Positions 52,317 to 60,835 of a stretch of DNA of 64,000 nucleotides are shown in pieces (the first letter of the stretch is position 1; the number at the start of each line of letters is the position of its first letter). A program made the translations under genes and the position numbers. Source of the stretch: Streptomyces echinatus (GTDB lineage Bacteria > Actinomycetota > Actinomycetes > Streptomycetales > Streptomycetaceae); NCBI RefSeq assembly GCF_014203595.1, contig NZ_JACHJK010000003.1, positions 496,001 to 560,000 on the forward strand, read 5' to 3'. The notes under the pieces are model-generated. The model worked only from the letters and a program-made list of their open reading frames with translations. It searched no databases and was not told where the DNA came from.

Positions 52317-52619
52317 GATTTCGTCGGTCTGCGAGCCGCTCATCACAGCCTCAGAGTTCGCCGCGTCGCCACTGGCCGTGTTCGTCGGCGAGGAACCACT
52401 TGCCCGTTGCCGTTCGTCCAGGAGTGAGCGAACCGGGCCCAGGAGAGTCGGTCCTTCGCATCGCATGCAAGGGGGCGACGCGTCCAGCCTGAGGTGGATC
52501 TCCTCGATGCCGGCCCCCGTATCGTTCACGTGACACCGTGCCATGCGTCGGGTCCGAACGATCCCTTGATGTCGGAGGCGATCGTGGTGGCGTTCACGGT
52601 GGCCGGCAGACGGTAGCCG

Positions 52620-53083
52620 ATCGTCTTCTGCAGCAAGATCCACCTCAGTGCGGACGGTCACTGCCGCCCGCTGCCGCTGATCCTCACACCGGGCCAGCGG
52701 GCGGACTGCACGCAGTTCATATTCGTGGTAGAGAAGATCCGCGTCCGCGGTCCGGTCCGGGCCGGCCCCGCAAGACACCTGGGAGTCTGGCTGCCGACAA
52801 GGCCTACAGCAACGGTCTCTGCCGCGACTACCTGCGCAGACGCGGTATTCGGCACACGATCCCGGAGAAGACCGACAGCCGGGCCGCTCGCCTGCGCAAG
52901 GGCTCGCGCGGCGGGCGACCACCGGGCTTCGACGAGGAGCGGTACAAGCAGCGCAACACCGTCGAACGGGCCTTCAACAAGCTCAAGCACTCCAGAGCGG
53001 TGGCCACCCGCTACGACAAACGCGGCTACGTTTACCTCGGCACCATCACCGCGGCAGCACTCGCCATCTGGCTCCGCACGTGA
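52620..53083 (+). pseudogene. IS5-family transposase remnant
   Basis: One frame reads SKIHLSADGHCRPLPLILTP and then GQRADCTQFIF; near 52755 the frame must shift to continue as GPGRPRKTPGSLAADKAYSN, then GIRHTIPEKTDSRAARLRKG and ERYKQRNTVERAFNKLK. ADKAYS holds the second DDE Asp and NTVERAF the Glu. The amino third with the first Asp is missing. The element is therefore dead. The 303 bases before it (52317-52619) hold only short coding-like scraps. Confidence 0.85.
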
Positions 53084-53102
53084 TCAACCGGACAAGGCCT
53101 AG
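53081..53102 (+). repeat. IS right-end sequence, copy 1
   Basis: TGATCAACCGGACAAGGCCT then AG, beginning with the transposase stop codon. A copy matching at 19 of 22 positions lies at 56404-56425. Confidence 0.65.
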
Positions 53103-53878
53103 TGCTGAGGTTCGTCCGGGCCGCGCGGGTTGGTGGTCCCGCTCGCGTCCGCCTCCGGGTCGTCTTGCTCGTCCTCGAAGAGCTGCTCACGCCTGGCTTG
53201 CCCCCAGGTCACATACTGAAACCACATAAGTGCCACCAGGGCGGCGACGCCTACCACCACGCCTGTGGCGAACCCAGCGACCGCCGAGTGACCAGCGACG
53301 ATGGTGCCCAGCAGGCCAGCCGCAGAACCGGTCAGGACCGCAGTGACCACGCCGATCATTCCGGCGACCGTCCGGAAGACCTGGGTGTATCCGCCGTGCA
53401 AACCATGCATGGCCAGCCGCCGCGAGGGCCGGACGCTGGCCAGGTAACGGGTCAACTCGGGCGCGAAATCAAAGTAGTAAGCACGGAGCCGCGCGATCCG
53501 TTGCGCGTACTGAAGATCTTCGATCCCGGATTGGAGAACCCGGTCGAAGGTAACGAAGCCGACAAAGGCAAGCGTCGAGAGCAAGATCAGGCCGAAGGCG
53601 TAGAACGCGGTGCTGATTTTGGTCGCTGAGACGACCAGCCCGAGGGCGACCATTCCGGCCGACACCGCACCGATGAAGATCGTTGCCCGGCCGGTTGATT
53701 CGGAGCTTGCCTCGGTCCTTGCTCCCTGGAGGGTGAAATGCTCGGTGGTCACGAACGAGACGGCGGCCGACCGCGGATCCGTGTCGCGTGCCTCCGTTCC
53801 CGCGTCCTCGTCGCTGCTCGTAGTCCCACCAGCTTCCGTATATGGGTCCGGATGTGACTTTACGACAGGAGCAGCCAC
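53099..53878 (-). CDS. Multi-pass membrane protein, function unknown
   Basis: The 259-residue product has four hydrophobic helices in two pairs (FIGAVSAGMVALGLVVSA, AFGLILLSTLAFVGFVTF; then MIGVVTAVLTGSAAGLLG, FATGVVVGVAALVALMWF) joined by a soluble segment of about 60 residues rich in Arg and Tyr (YAQRIARLRAYYFDFAPELT). The last residues are acidic. The GTG at 53878 is a guess among several. The stop codon falls inside the IS end, so the tail may have been altered by the insertion. I do not recognise the family. Confidence 0.6.
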   Translation of the reverse strand: MAAPVVKSHPDPYTEAGGTTSSDEDAGTEARDTDPRSAAVSFVTTEHFTLQGARTEASSESTGRATIFIGAVSAGMVALGLVVSATKISTAFYAFGLILLSTLAFVGFVTFDRVLQSGIEDLQYAQRIARLRAYYFDFAPELTRYLASVRPSRRLAMHGLHGGYTQVFRTVAGMIGVVTAVLTGSAAGLLGTIVAGHSAVAGFATGVVVGVAALVALMWFQYVTWGQARREQLFEDEQDDPEADASGTTNPRGPDEPQH

Positions 53879-54095
53879 AGGGCTGATGTAGACACTCCGT
53901 ACACGGCCCACCCTGCCGGAGGATGAGACCGGGCACGTCCCCCGCCGCGCAGGTGCCGAGCGTCTCACCCAGGGCGTTCTTCTCCGCCTCAATGGTGCTG
54001 AGTCCGTAGATCTACGCTGCCGAATTACTGGGGATTGTTGGCACCGTCGTACAGGTCGATGCCCCGCCGGTGCGTGGTCCGGCCGCTCTACCTGC

Positions 54096-54122
54096 GTGAG
54101 CCGGGACACGATAGTTGGAACC
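54096..54122 (+). repeat. 27-bp inverted repeat, left copy
   Basis: GTGAGCCGGGACACGATAGT continues TGGAACC to 54122. It matches at 25 of 27 positions the reverse complement of 56278-56304. A second, weaker copy in the same direction (GCGGGACACTGTTGTTGGAA) begins at 54156. Multiple end copies suggest transposase-binding sites. The 697-bp gap 53879-54575 holds these repeats and an unrecognised coding-like scrap on the minus strand (about 53908-54011, GLSTIEAEKNALGETLGTC). Confidence 0.65.
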
Positions 54123-54575
54123 CGCACCGCGTGGTGACCTGGCAGTTCTGACCCAGCGGGACACTGTTGTTGGAACCATCTGGTCACGCTTCTTGCAACC
54201 TGCGCTGGATTGCCATTCATGTTGCAGCCAGTTCCGAACATCCCTGGCTGGCGGCGTCCACCGCCGCTCTCCGGGAAGACACGGAACTGAGCGAGCGCCG
54301 GATGATTGGCAAGACTCAGGGAGTCACCTGCGGGCTGGTCGCCAGCATGCGGCTCCCTGGCCCATCCCTCGACAGCTGCGGGTCTTTGCCGTCAACGAAG
54401 CCGCAGGTTGTTTTCGGCAGGAACGGAGGCCACTCCGCCAACGGCAACGAGAGCCACGATGGGGTGGACCAGTAGATTGGCGGCGTTTGACTTGCCCGCT
54501 GTGCCGGCCGGCCGTGCCCGGCGGGCTCTGCCGGATGGGAATGCCGGGCGGGGGCTCCCGCCCTACTCTTGCCAT

Positions 54576-55049
54576 ATGTCCGATTTCATCGCCGCCGGCG
54601 CCTCAGCCGACGACCTTCCCGCACCGGCCGAGGGTCTGCTGCTGACGCACTTTCTCACGGTCGGTGACGTCCCTCGCTCGCGGGCGTTCTATGCCGATGT
54701 GCTGGGCGGGCAGGTGGTGCTCAAGGAGAACCCCTGCATCATCAAGGTCGCCAACAGCTGGATCATCATGAACCCCGGCGGTGGGCCCACGGATGACAAA
54801 CCCGACGTCATACTGCGCCCACCGGAGGACCGCCACACCGCCTCCAGCTTCCTGAACGTACGGGTGGCGGACATCCACGGCTTCTACGCGGCAGCCCGCG
54901 CCAAGGGAGCCGAGTTCCTCACCCCGCCCATCGACCGGCGCGCCGAGCTGCGCTGCTACATGCGCGACCCGGATGGCTACCTCATCGAGGTCGGCCAGTC
55001 CACGGGCCTGCTCAAGGGCATCCTGGCGCGCACCGACACCGAAGCCTGA
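54576..55049 (+). CDS. VOC/glyoxalase-superfamily protein
   Basis: This 157-residue protein has the beta-alpha-beta-beta-beta pattern of vicinal-oxygen-chelate proteins: LLLTHFLTVGDVPRSRAFYA, VLGGQVVLKENP, then SSFLNVRVADIHGFYAAAR and CYMRDPDGYLIEVGQSTG. The metal-ligand candidates are His in LTHFL and Glu in LIEVG. An ATG with a -10-like TACTCT just before it suggests a leaderless mRNA. It lies inside the inverted-repeat-bounded segment. Confidence 0.88.
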   Translation: MSDFIAAGASADDLPAPAEGLLLTHFLTVGDVPRSRAFYADVLGGQVVLKENPCIIKVANSWIIMNPGGGPTDDKPDVILRPPEDRHTASSFLNVRVADIHGFYAAARAKGAEFLTPPIDRRAELRCYMRDPDGYLIEVGQSTGLLKGILARTDTEA

Positions 55050-55083
55050 CCACTGCACCGCGCTGCGCTGCTGACCGAATTCG

Positions 55084-56019
55084 TCAGATGCGACGGACCG
55101 GGTCCGTGATTCCGCCGGGGCACGCAAGCGCCGCGATGTCCCATCCGGCGCGTCCGGCCCCGGCCTGGTAGGCGCTTTCGTAGAAGGCGAGCACGGCGGC
55201 ACGTGGATCGGCCTCGGCGCGGGCCGCGTCGTAGCGCAGCACGGCCAGGTGGCTGTCGCCGCGCGCGACCCACTGCGCGGACGCCGGGCTGAGTGGCGCT
55301 TCGGCCAGACCGGCGGGCTCGGGGGCGGTGTACGAGTAGAACGCGGGCTCGGCAAAAGTGTCGTCGCCGAACCAGAAGCCGAAGCTGATCACTTCCGAGG
55401 AGTACGCCTCCCGGGTGACGGGGTCGGCCTGCCTGGGCTGGTCGACCCGGCGCCCGGAGAACCGGCTGTGGGCGATGTCGAAGGTGTGCCAGAAGTGGTG
55501 CACCGGGCTGGCCTTTCCCGAGAAGCCCGCCGCGAACTCCTCCAGCACGGACGCCACCTGGCTCAGCACCCGCCAGTAGCGGTTTGCGGCTACCGGGTCG
55601 TAGGTCGCGTGCTCGGTGTCCTCGGCGAACGGCCGGTCGGCGTCGGGTAGATCGAAGGGCCTGGGAATAGCGATGTTCACCCGGACGCCCAGCGCGGCCA
55701 GAGCGGCCAGGGTCTGGTCGTAGAAGGACGCGACGGACTGGCCCGAAAGCGGAAAGGACCGCTCTTCGCCGTCCAGCGTCATGACGGCGAGCCGGTGGTC
55801 GACGAAGTCGAAGTCGACCGTGAAGATCGGATTTCCGTCGACCTGACCCATCGGACGGGCGGTGATGCCGCGCCCAGTGACATGGAACGGGACGTTCCAC
55901 CAGTGGTTGCGCCGAGCGCTCGCGGCCAAGCGGATCTTGCCGACAACCTGCGCGAAGCGGTGCAGCGTCTCCTTCGTGTCCCGCCACTCCGGCAGCGGCG
56001 CCGGCGGGAACAGCTCCAT
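55084..56019 (-). CDS. DUF5996-family protein
   Basis: This 311-residue protein matches the DUF5996 layout: PEWRDTKETLHRFAQVVGKI, RNHWWNVPFHVTGRG, HHFWHTFDIAHSRFSGRR, EVISFGFWFGD and FYSYTAPEP. The many conserved His and Trp residues suggest an enzyme, but none has been characterised as far as I know. ATG follows GGAAGGGG. It is convergent with the VOC gene, both within the repeat-bounded segment. Confidence 0.85.
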   Translation of the reverse strand: MELFPPAPLPEWRDTKETLHRFAQVVGKIRLAASARRNHWWNVPFHVTGRGITARPMGQVDGNPIFTVDFDFVDHRLAVMTLDGEERSFPLSGQSVASFYDQTLAALAALGVRVNIAIPRPFDLPDADRPFAEDTEHATYDPVAANRYWRVLSQVASVLEEFAAGFSGKASPVHHFWHTFDIAHSRFSGRRVDQPRQADPVTREAYSSEVISFGFWFGDDTFAEPAFYSYTAPEPAGLAEAPLSPASAQWVARGDSHLAVLRYDAARAEADPRAAVLAFYESAYQAGAGRAGWDIAALACPGGITDPVRRI

Positions 56020-56277
56020 CGCCTGCCCCTTCCCGCCCGGCGCTCCCGCGGCGGCCGGGCCGTCTCATCATGACCCCGCCGGGGACATCCCGCACGCCGC
56101 CGAGGGAGCGGTCCAGCCCAGCCGCCGCACGGGCCGCCGCCCAGGTCCCGCCGTCCTCCGGCCAACGGCGGGAAACTGGCGGGCCACGTCATAGACAGCC
56201 ACGGGCTCATCCAACCCGACGCCAGTGACACCCAGCTCCCCCGAAGCCAAGGGCCCTGGTTCCACCATGCGTGGCCA

Positions 56278-56304
56278 GGTTCCACCTATCGCGTCCCGGC
56301 TCAC
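56278..56304 (-). repeat. 27-bp inverted repeat, right copy
   Basis: Read on the minus strand it is GTGAGCCGGGACGCGATAGG then TGGAACC, the mirror of 54096-54122 with two differences. Related GGTTCCACC and GTGCCAACTATCCCG strings lie at about 56259 and 56333, again like repeated end-binding sites. The 406-bp gap from 56020 holds no gene. Confidence 0.65.
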
Positions 56305-56403
56305 TGCGGCTTCCGGAGCAGAGCGATCTTGGTGCCAACTATCCCGCTTTTGTGCCAACTGAAGAGCCTCTTCACATGGCGGGTGGACTGATCGGAAGTC
56401 ACA

Positions 56404-56425
56404 TGATCGGCCGGACAAGTCCTAG
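56404..56425 (+). repeat. IS right-end sequence, copy 2, abutting dnaE
   Basis: TGATCGGCCGGACAAGTCCT then AG. The dnaE reading frame is cut exactly at its edge. Confidence 0.65.
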
Positions 56426-57780
56426 CGGTGTCGATGACCTTCTTCACGTCCGGCTCGTTCTCGTACATCTGCCGGATCTCGCCGGCCTCGCCGTAGCGCG
56501 GGTGCTCCGGGTCGAAGATGCCGTCGAGCGGGATCGACTTGCCCATGATGTCCGGCGGCAGCGCCTTCGTGATGCGCTCACCGTGGGAGAAGGGGTAGCC
56601 GAGGATCCGGGAGGAGTTCCGGCGGGTTGATGCGTTCTGGATTGAGCAACCGTTCGAACAGGAGGCCGTGCTCCAGGGGGCACAGCTCGGTGATCCTGGT
56701 CGCGTACGCGACGATCGAACCGGTGGCCGAACCACGGCCCGGCCCCACCGGGACGCCGTTGTCACGGGCGTACTTGCAGATGTCGGCCACGACCAGGAAG
56801 TAGGAGGAGAACCCCATCGGGCCGATGACCGACATCTCGGTCTCGAAACGCTCCAGCACCTCCGCGGGGATCGGGGCGCCGTAGCGCATGGTGAGTCCCT
56901 GGTGAACCTCCTTGCGCAGCCAGGACTCCTGCGTCTCCCCCTCCGGCACGTCAGGGAACTGGGGCATCTCGTCGACGTAGTCGAAGACCTCGTCGTACGA
57001 GCCGACCCGCTCGGCGATCAGCAGCGTGTTGTCGCACGCCTGTGGCAGCTCCGCGAACAGGGACCGCATCTCCTGCGCGGTCTTCAGGTAGTAGCCGCTG
57101 CCCTGGAACCGGAACCGCTTCTCGTCCGCCTTGTTCTTGCCGACGCCGAGGCACAGCAGGTTGTCGTGCGCGTCGGCCTGGTCCTGGTGGACGTAGTGCG
57201 CGTCGTTCGTCGCCAGGAGGGGGATGTTCAGCTCCTTGGCCAGCCGCAGCAGCCCGTCCCGGACCTCCCGCCCGATGGACAGCCCGTGGTCCATCAGCTT
57301 CAGGAAGTAGTTCTCCTTGCCGAAGACGTCCTGGCAGGCAGCGGCGACCCCGCGCGCCTCGTCGTACTGGTTCAGCCGCAGGCGGGTCTGGATCGCGCCG
57401 GACGGGCATCCGGTCGTCGCGATGACGCCCGCGGCGTGCTCGCTGATCAGCTCCATGTCCATGCGGGGTTTGCCTGCCGGGAACTGGCCCGTGTAGCTGG
57501 CCTCGGTCGAGAGGTGGAAGAGGTTGCGCAGGCCCTGCGCACCCGTCGCCCACATCGTCATGTGAGTGAAGCGGCCACCTCCGGAGACGTCCTTCGAGCC
57601 CTCACCCTCGTCGGACATGGCACGCTGCCCGCCCGGCCCCCAGAACTCCTGCTTCCGGTTGCGGCGCGACGTCGGGGCGACGTACGCCTCGATCCCGATG
57701 ACCGACTTGACGTTCTCGAAGCCCTTGGCCGCCTGCTGGAACTCGTACGCGCCGAACATGTTGCCGTGGTCACTCATTGC
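56426..57780 (-). pseudogene. dnaE: Internal fragment of a DNA polymerase III alpha gene
   Basis: The frame from about 57780 reads AMSDHGNMFGAYEFQQAAKG, VIGIEAYVAPTSRR, then ATTGCPSGAIQTRLRLNQYD, KLMDHGLSIGREV, NDAHYVHQDQADAHD, VGPGRGSATGSIVAYATRIT and ERLLNPERINPP. That covers the PHP domain and the start of the polymerase domain. Then about 45 residues, including the catalytic aspartates expected in PDVDLDFDD, are deleted with a frame change, and RILGYPFSHGERITK continues to EPDVKKVIDTA. There the IS end cuts it. The first about 45 residues and the last half of a normal 1,180-residue DnaE are absent. It cannot make a polymerase. Streptomycetes carry two dnaE paralogues elsewhere; this is a third, dead piece. 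Confidence 0.9.
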
Positions 57781-57882
57781 ACGGGTGTTGCTGCTGTGGG
57801 GGCGCCGTCCCGCCGACCCGAACCGCTGGCACAGCTCCGCCGGCCCGGAGACCCTGCTCAAGGTACGAGCCCTTCTCGGCGG

Positions 57883-58406
57883 CTACTGAGTGTCCCGGTC
57901 GCGGTCCGGCAGGAGCGGGTGGGCGCGTATGTGCGGGGGCGGCGCGAGCGGCGTGCCCCGGGACGCGACGACGGTCAGGTCCAGGCGCCCCGCACTGATC
58001 CCGTCCGCTCCGCGTCCGGACGCCACGTCCACGACGGAGACGTCGGCGTCGGATGGCGGTGCCGCAGAGCCGTCAGGGCGGGTGGCAGCAGGTGCAGGGC
58101 GGCTGCCTTGAACGTTCCGATCCACAGCCGTAGGGCGAGGTGGCCGAGCAGTGCGGCCAGTTCCGCCTCGGCCTTGCCGGATGCCTCCTCCACGGTTCTG
58201 CCGTGGGAGGCGAGCAGCGCACGGGCCGCGGTGAGCGTCGCTCCGCGAGGGCCAAGGACGGCCAGGGGCACCTGCCAGCCGCGCTCGGCCCTGGCCACCT
58301 GCTGTGTGACCGCCGCGGGTGTGAGCCGGAGTGCGTGAGCCGCCGCCGTCAGGGAGCCGTGCCGCTCGATCAACGCGAGAAGCCGGAGCCGCCCTGGGTC
58401 CACCAC
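57883..58406 (-). pseudogene. LysR-family regulator, frameshifted and truncated
   Basis: From a GTG at 58406 after GAAGG the frame reads VDPGRLRLLALIERHGSLTA, AAHALRLTPAAVTQQVARAE, the LysR helix-turn-helix, and goes on to LPPALTALRHRHP. There the frame shifts, and the sequence continues as DADVSVVDVASGRGADGISA, GRLDLTVVASRG. It stops after DRDRDTQ at about half the usual 300 residues. The dnaE fragment joins nearby. It is divergent from the alpha/beta hydrolase it may once have controlled. Confidence 0.75.
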
Positions 58407-58546
58407 CCTTCACGAAGCCTGATGCTGCACCCCTCTCTTCTGACTTCTCTTATGAGCGCGGGAGAGGAAGCCTGGTGCTCCACCGCCCAGTCGGGCCAGA
58501 AGTCCACACGGGCGCTTCGCCCGCCGACACGAGAACATGGAAGCCG

Positions 58547-59335
58547 ATGACGTACGCGATCACACCGGACGGAACCCGCATCGCCTACCAGCTCCAGGGC
58601 CGGGGGGCGCCGCTGGTGCTGCTGGCGGGGCAGGCCAACAACCACCACTGGTGGGACAGGGTTCGCGCTGACTTCCATCCCGCTCGAAGCACCCTCACGC
58701 TCGACTACCGCGGCACCGGCGACAGCGACAAGCCCGACCTCCCCTACAGCACCGAACTGTTCGCCCAGGACGTAGTCGCCGTCCTCGACGAACTGGGCAT
58801 CGACCGGGCGGACGTCTACGGCACGTCCATGGGCGGACGGGTGGCCCAGCAGCTCGCGGCCCGCCATCCGCACCGGGTGGGCGCCCTGGTTCTCGGCTGC
58901 ACCTCACCCGGCGGCCCGCACGGCGTCGAACGCGGCAACGACGTCCGCCGAGCCCTGGCGCAGAGTCGGCCCGGAGCCGCGCGACAGGCCCTGCTGGAGC
59001 TGATGTACACCCCCCGATGGCTCGCCTCCCATCCCGGCCCGCACCACACGCTCGGCGACCCCGATATGCCTGCCCACGCCCGGCGCCACCACCTCGCGGC
59101 CAGCAACCGGCACAACGCCTGGGACCTCCTGCCGGACATCAGCGCACCCACCCTGGTCGTCCATGGAACCGACGACCTGCTCAATCCCACCGCCAACGCA
59201 CCCCTGCTCGCCGACCGCATCCCCGGCGCCCGACTGCACCTGATCCCCGAGGGCCGGCACGCCTACTTCGAGGAGTTCCGCACCCACGCCGGCCCCCTCG
59301 TCCTGGACTTCCTCACCAGCGCGCACACGCGGTAG
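58547..59335 (+). CDS. Alpha/beta hydrolase
   Basis: This 262-residue hydrolase starts MTYAITPDGTRIAYQLQG. It has the oxyanion region LVLLAGQANNHHWW, nucleophile Ser94 in GTSMGG, the acid in VVHGTDDLL and His in EGRHAYFEEF. The layout is that of 3-oxoadipate enol-lactonase and haloperoxidase relatives. The substrate is unknown. Its former LysR regulator gene next door is broken, so its expression may have changed. Confidence 0.92.
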   Translation: MTYAITPDGTRIAYQLQGRGAPLVLLAGQANNHHWWDRVRADFHPARSTLTLDYRGTGDSDKPDLPYSTELFAQDVVAVLDELGIDRADVYGTSMGGRVAQQLAARHPHRVGALVLGCTSPGGPHGVERGNDVRRALAQSRPGAARQALLELMYTPRWLASHPGPHHTLGDPDMPAHARRHHLAASNRHNAWDLLPDISAPTLVVHGTDDLLNPTANAPLLADRIPGARLHLIPEGRHAYFEEFRTHAGPLVLDFLTSAHTR

Positions 59336-59352
59336 GAACTCCAGGGCCGGCC

Positions 59353-59649
59353 TCAGGGTGTGTCACCCGAGTAGTGGAAGCGGCACGCCACACCGGGGCC
59401 CGGTGTGCGCGGTTCGCCGAGACGCGGGCCGTACAGGGCGCGGCCACCCGGCCACCGCGACAGCTCGGTGGGCAGGGCGACACCGTCGTCGACCTCCTCC
59501 GGGGGCCAGCCCGTGATGTCCAGCAGCAGACCGTCCAGGGGCCCGCCTATGAGCGTGGCGTAGGTCCGGTGCGGCAGCGGGCCGGGATCCGGGTCGTCGT
59601 GGTCGCGGCCGTAGACCCGGCCACGCATCAACTGCTCATCACCGTTCAT
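59353..59649 (-). CDS. Small hypothetical protein
   Basis: The 98-residue product contains YATLIGGPLDGLLLDITGWP, which recalls a conserved actinobacterial pattern GGPLDG, and ends ACRFHYSGDTP. The ATG at 59649 lies 9 bases after GGAGG. It is soluble. No function is known to me. Confidence 0.65.
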   Translation of the reverse strand: MNGDEQLMRGRVYGRDHDDPDPGPLPHRTYATLIGGPLDGLLLDITGWPPEEVDDGVALPTELSRWPGGRALYGPRLGEPRTPGPGVACRFHYSGDTP

Positions 59650-59774
59650 ACGGACCAGCCTCCCAGCCACCACCGACAACGCGGTCTCGGCCGGCGCGGC
59701 CTCGAGTCCGCCCACGCCGCTCTCCCCCGCCGACACCGAGCCGACCGGACGGCCGTGCGGCCACACTGCTCGAC

Positions 59775-60377
59775 ATGTCATTTGACGGAACGAACGCCTA
59801 CCAGGCCGCCGACTCACTGCCCCCACTGGTCCAGCGGGCCGTCGCGGCGGCGCGCGCGCACGGTTTTCCCTTCTCTTGCAGGCCCGAACAGGGGCGCCTG
59901 CTCCAGGTGTTGGCCGCGGGAGCGGCGCGCGGCATCGCCGAGACGGGAACGGGCTGCGGTGTCGGCCTGGCCTGGCTGGCCTCGGGCGCGTCTCCACGCA
60001 CCCGGGTGCTCAGCGTCGAGCGCGATGCGGAACGGGCCCGTATCGCCGCGGACGTCTTCCGGGGCTGCGGCCATGTCGAGGTCCTGCACGGCGACTGGCG
60101 GCGCATCGAGGAGTACGGCCCCTACGACCTGCTCGTGCTCGATGGCGGAGGGCAGGGCAAGGGTGATGGCGCCGCGGACCCCGCTCGGCTGCTCACCGCG
60201 GGCGGCACGGTCGTGATCGACGACTTCACGCCGGCCACGACATGGCCCCCTCTGTTCAACGGCGCACCCGACCGACCCCGTATGCACTGGCTCGAACACC
60301 CCGAGCTCCGGGCTACCGAACTCCGCCTCGCCGCGGACCTCAGTGTGATCGTCGGCACCCGCCTGCCGAGCGGCTGA
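59775..60377 (+). CDS. SAM-dependent methyltransferase-like protein
   Basis: This 200-residue protein has IAETGTGCGVGLAWL at residues 54-68, where O-methyltransferases have a Gly-rich SAM loop, then RVLSVERDAERARIAADVFR, HGDWRRI and DLLVLDGGGQGKG. It resembles class I O-methyltransferases of the COG4122 type. The substrate is unknown. ATG lacks a ribosome site and may be leaderless. Confidence 0.85.
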   Translation: MSFDGTNAYQAADSLPPLVQRAVAAARAHGFPFSCRPEQGRLLQVLAAGAARGIAETGTGCGVGLAWLASGASPRTRVLSVERDAERARIAADVFRGCGHVEVLHGDWRRIEEYGPYDLLVLDGGGQGKGDGAADPARLLTAGGTVVIDDFTPATTWPPLFNGAPDRPRMHWLEHPELRATELRLAADLSVIVGTRLPSG

Positions 60378-60458
60378 GGCCACCGCACCCGCGAGGGGCA
60401 GCGAACGACGGCGTGCCTGCGCGGACCGTACGGATACGGTGCCGTCGGGGCGAGCGGT

Positions 60459-60493
60459 CGGGCCCGTCACCACGGGGGAAAGCGACGGGCCCG
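60459..60493. terminator. Inverted repeat downstream of the methyltransferase
   Basis: CGGGCCCGTC (60459-60468) and GACGGGCCCG (60484-60493) are perfect arms with a 15-base loop, 81 bases after the stop. The rest of the 458-bp gap to 60835 shows nothing else. Confidence 0.4.
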
Positions 60494-60835
60494 GCCAGTC
60501 ACCACAGTCCCACATCTGCCCAGACGCGCGCATTCGATCGCCGAAGTTGGCGCGGATGAACCACACGCCACACGGGCACGGCGTAAGGACCACGGACGGT
60601 GCCACGGTCACGGCGCGGAGCGTACACACCGACTGGCCGATAGTGCTTCGTCCCGACGCCCCGAGAGCAGCAGACCCTCCCGACCGGTTCTCCCACGCGG
60701 CCCGGCATGAGCGGGGTGACCGGCCGGCCCGACCGTGCCGCCGGGTGAATCGGCCATGGCGGGAATCCGGTCTGGCCTCTCACTGCACGGGGTGATCGAA
60801 TCGGACCATTGCACTGGGCGGTGGCGAGGGGAATC

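Noticed and set aside
52355..52536. Coding-like scraps before the IS5 remnant (GIEEIHLRLDA in one frame, TGKWFLADEHGQWRRGEL in another)
   Set aside because: They may be pieces of one frameshifted gene, but neither has a start or a recognised family, so no feature is claimed.
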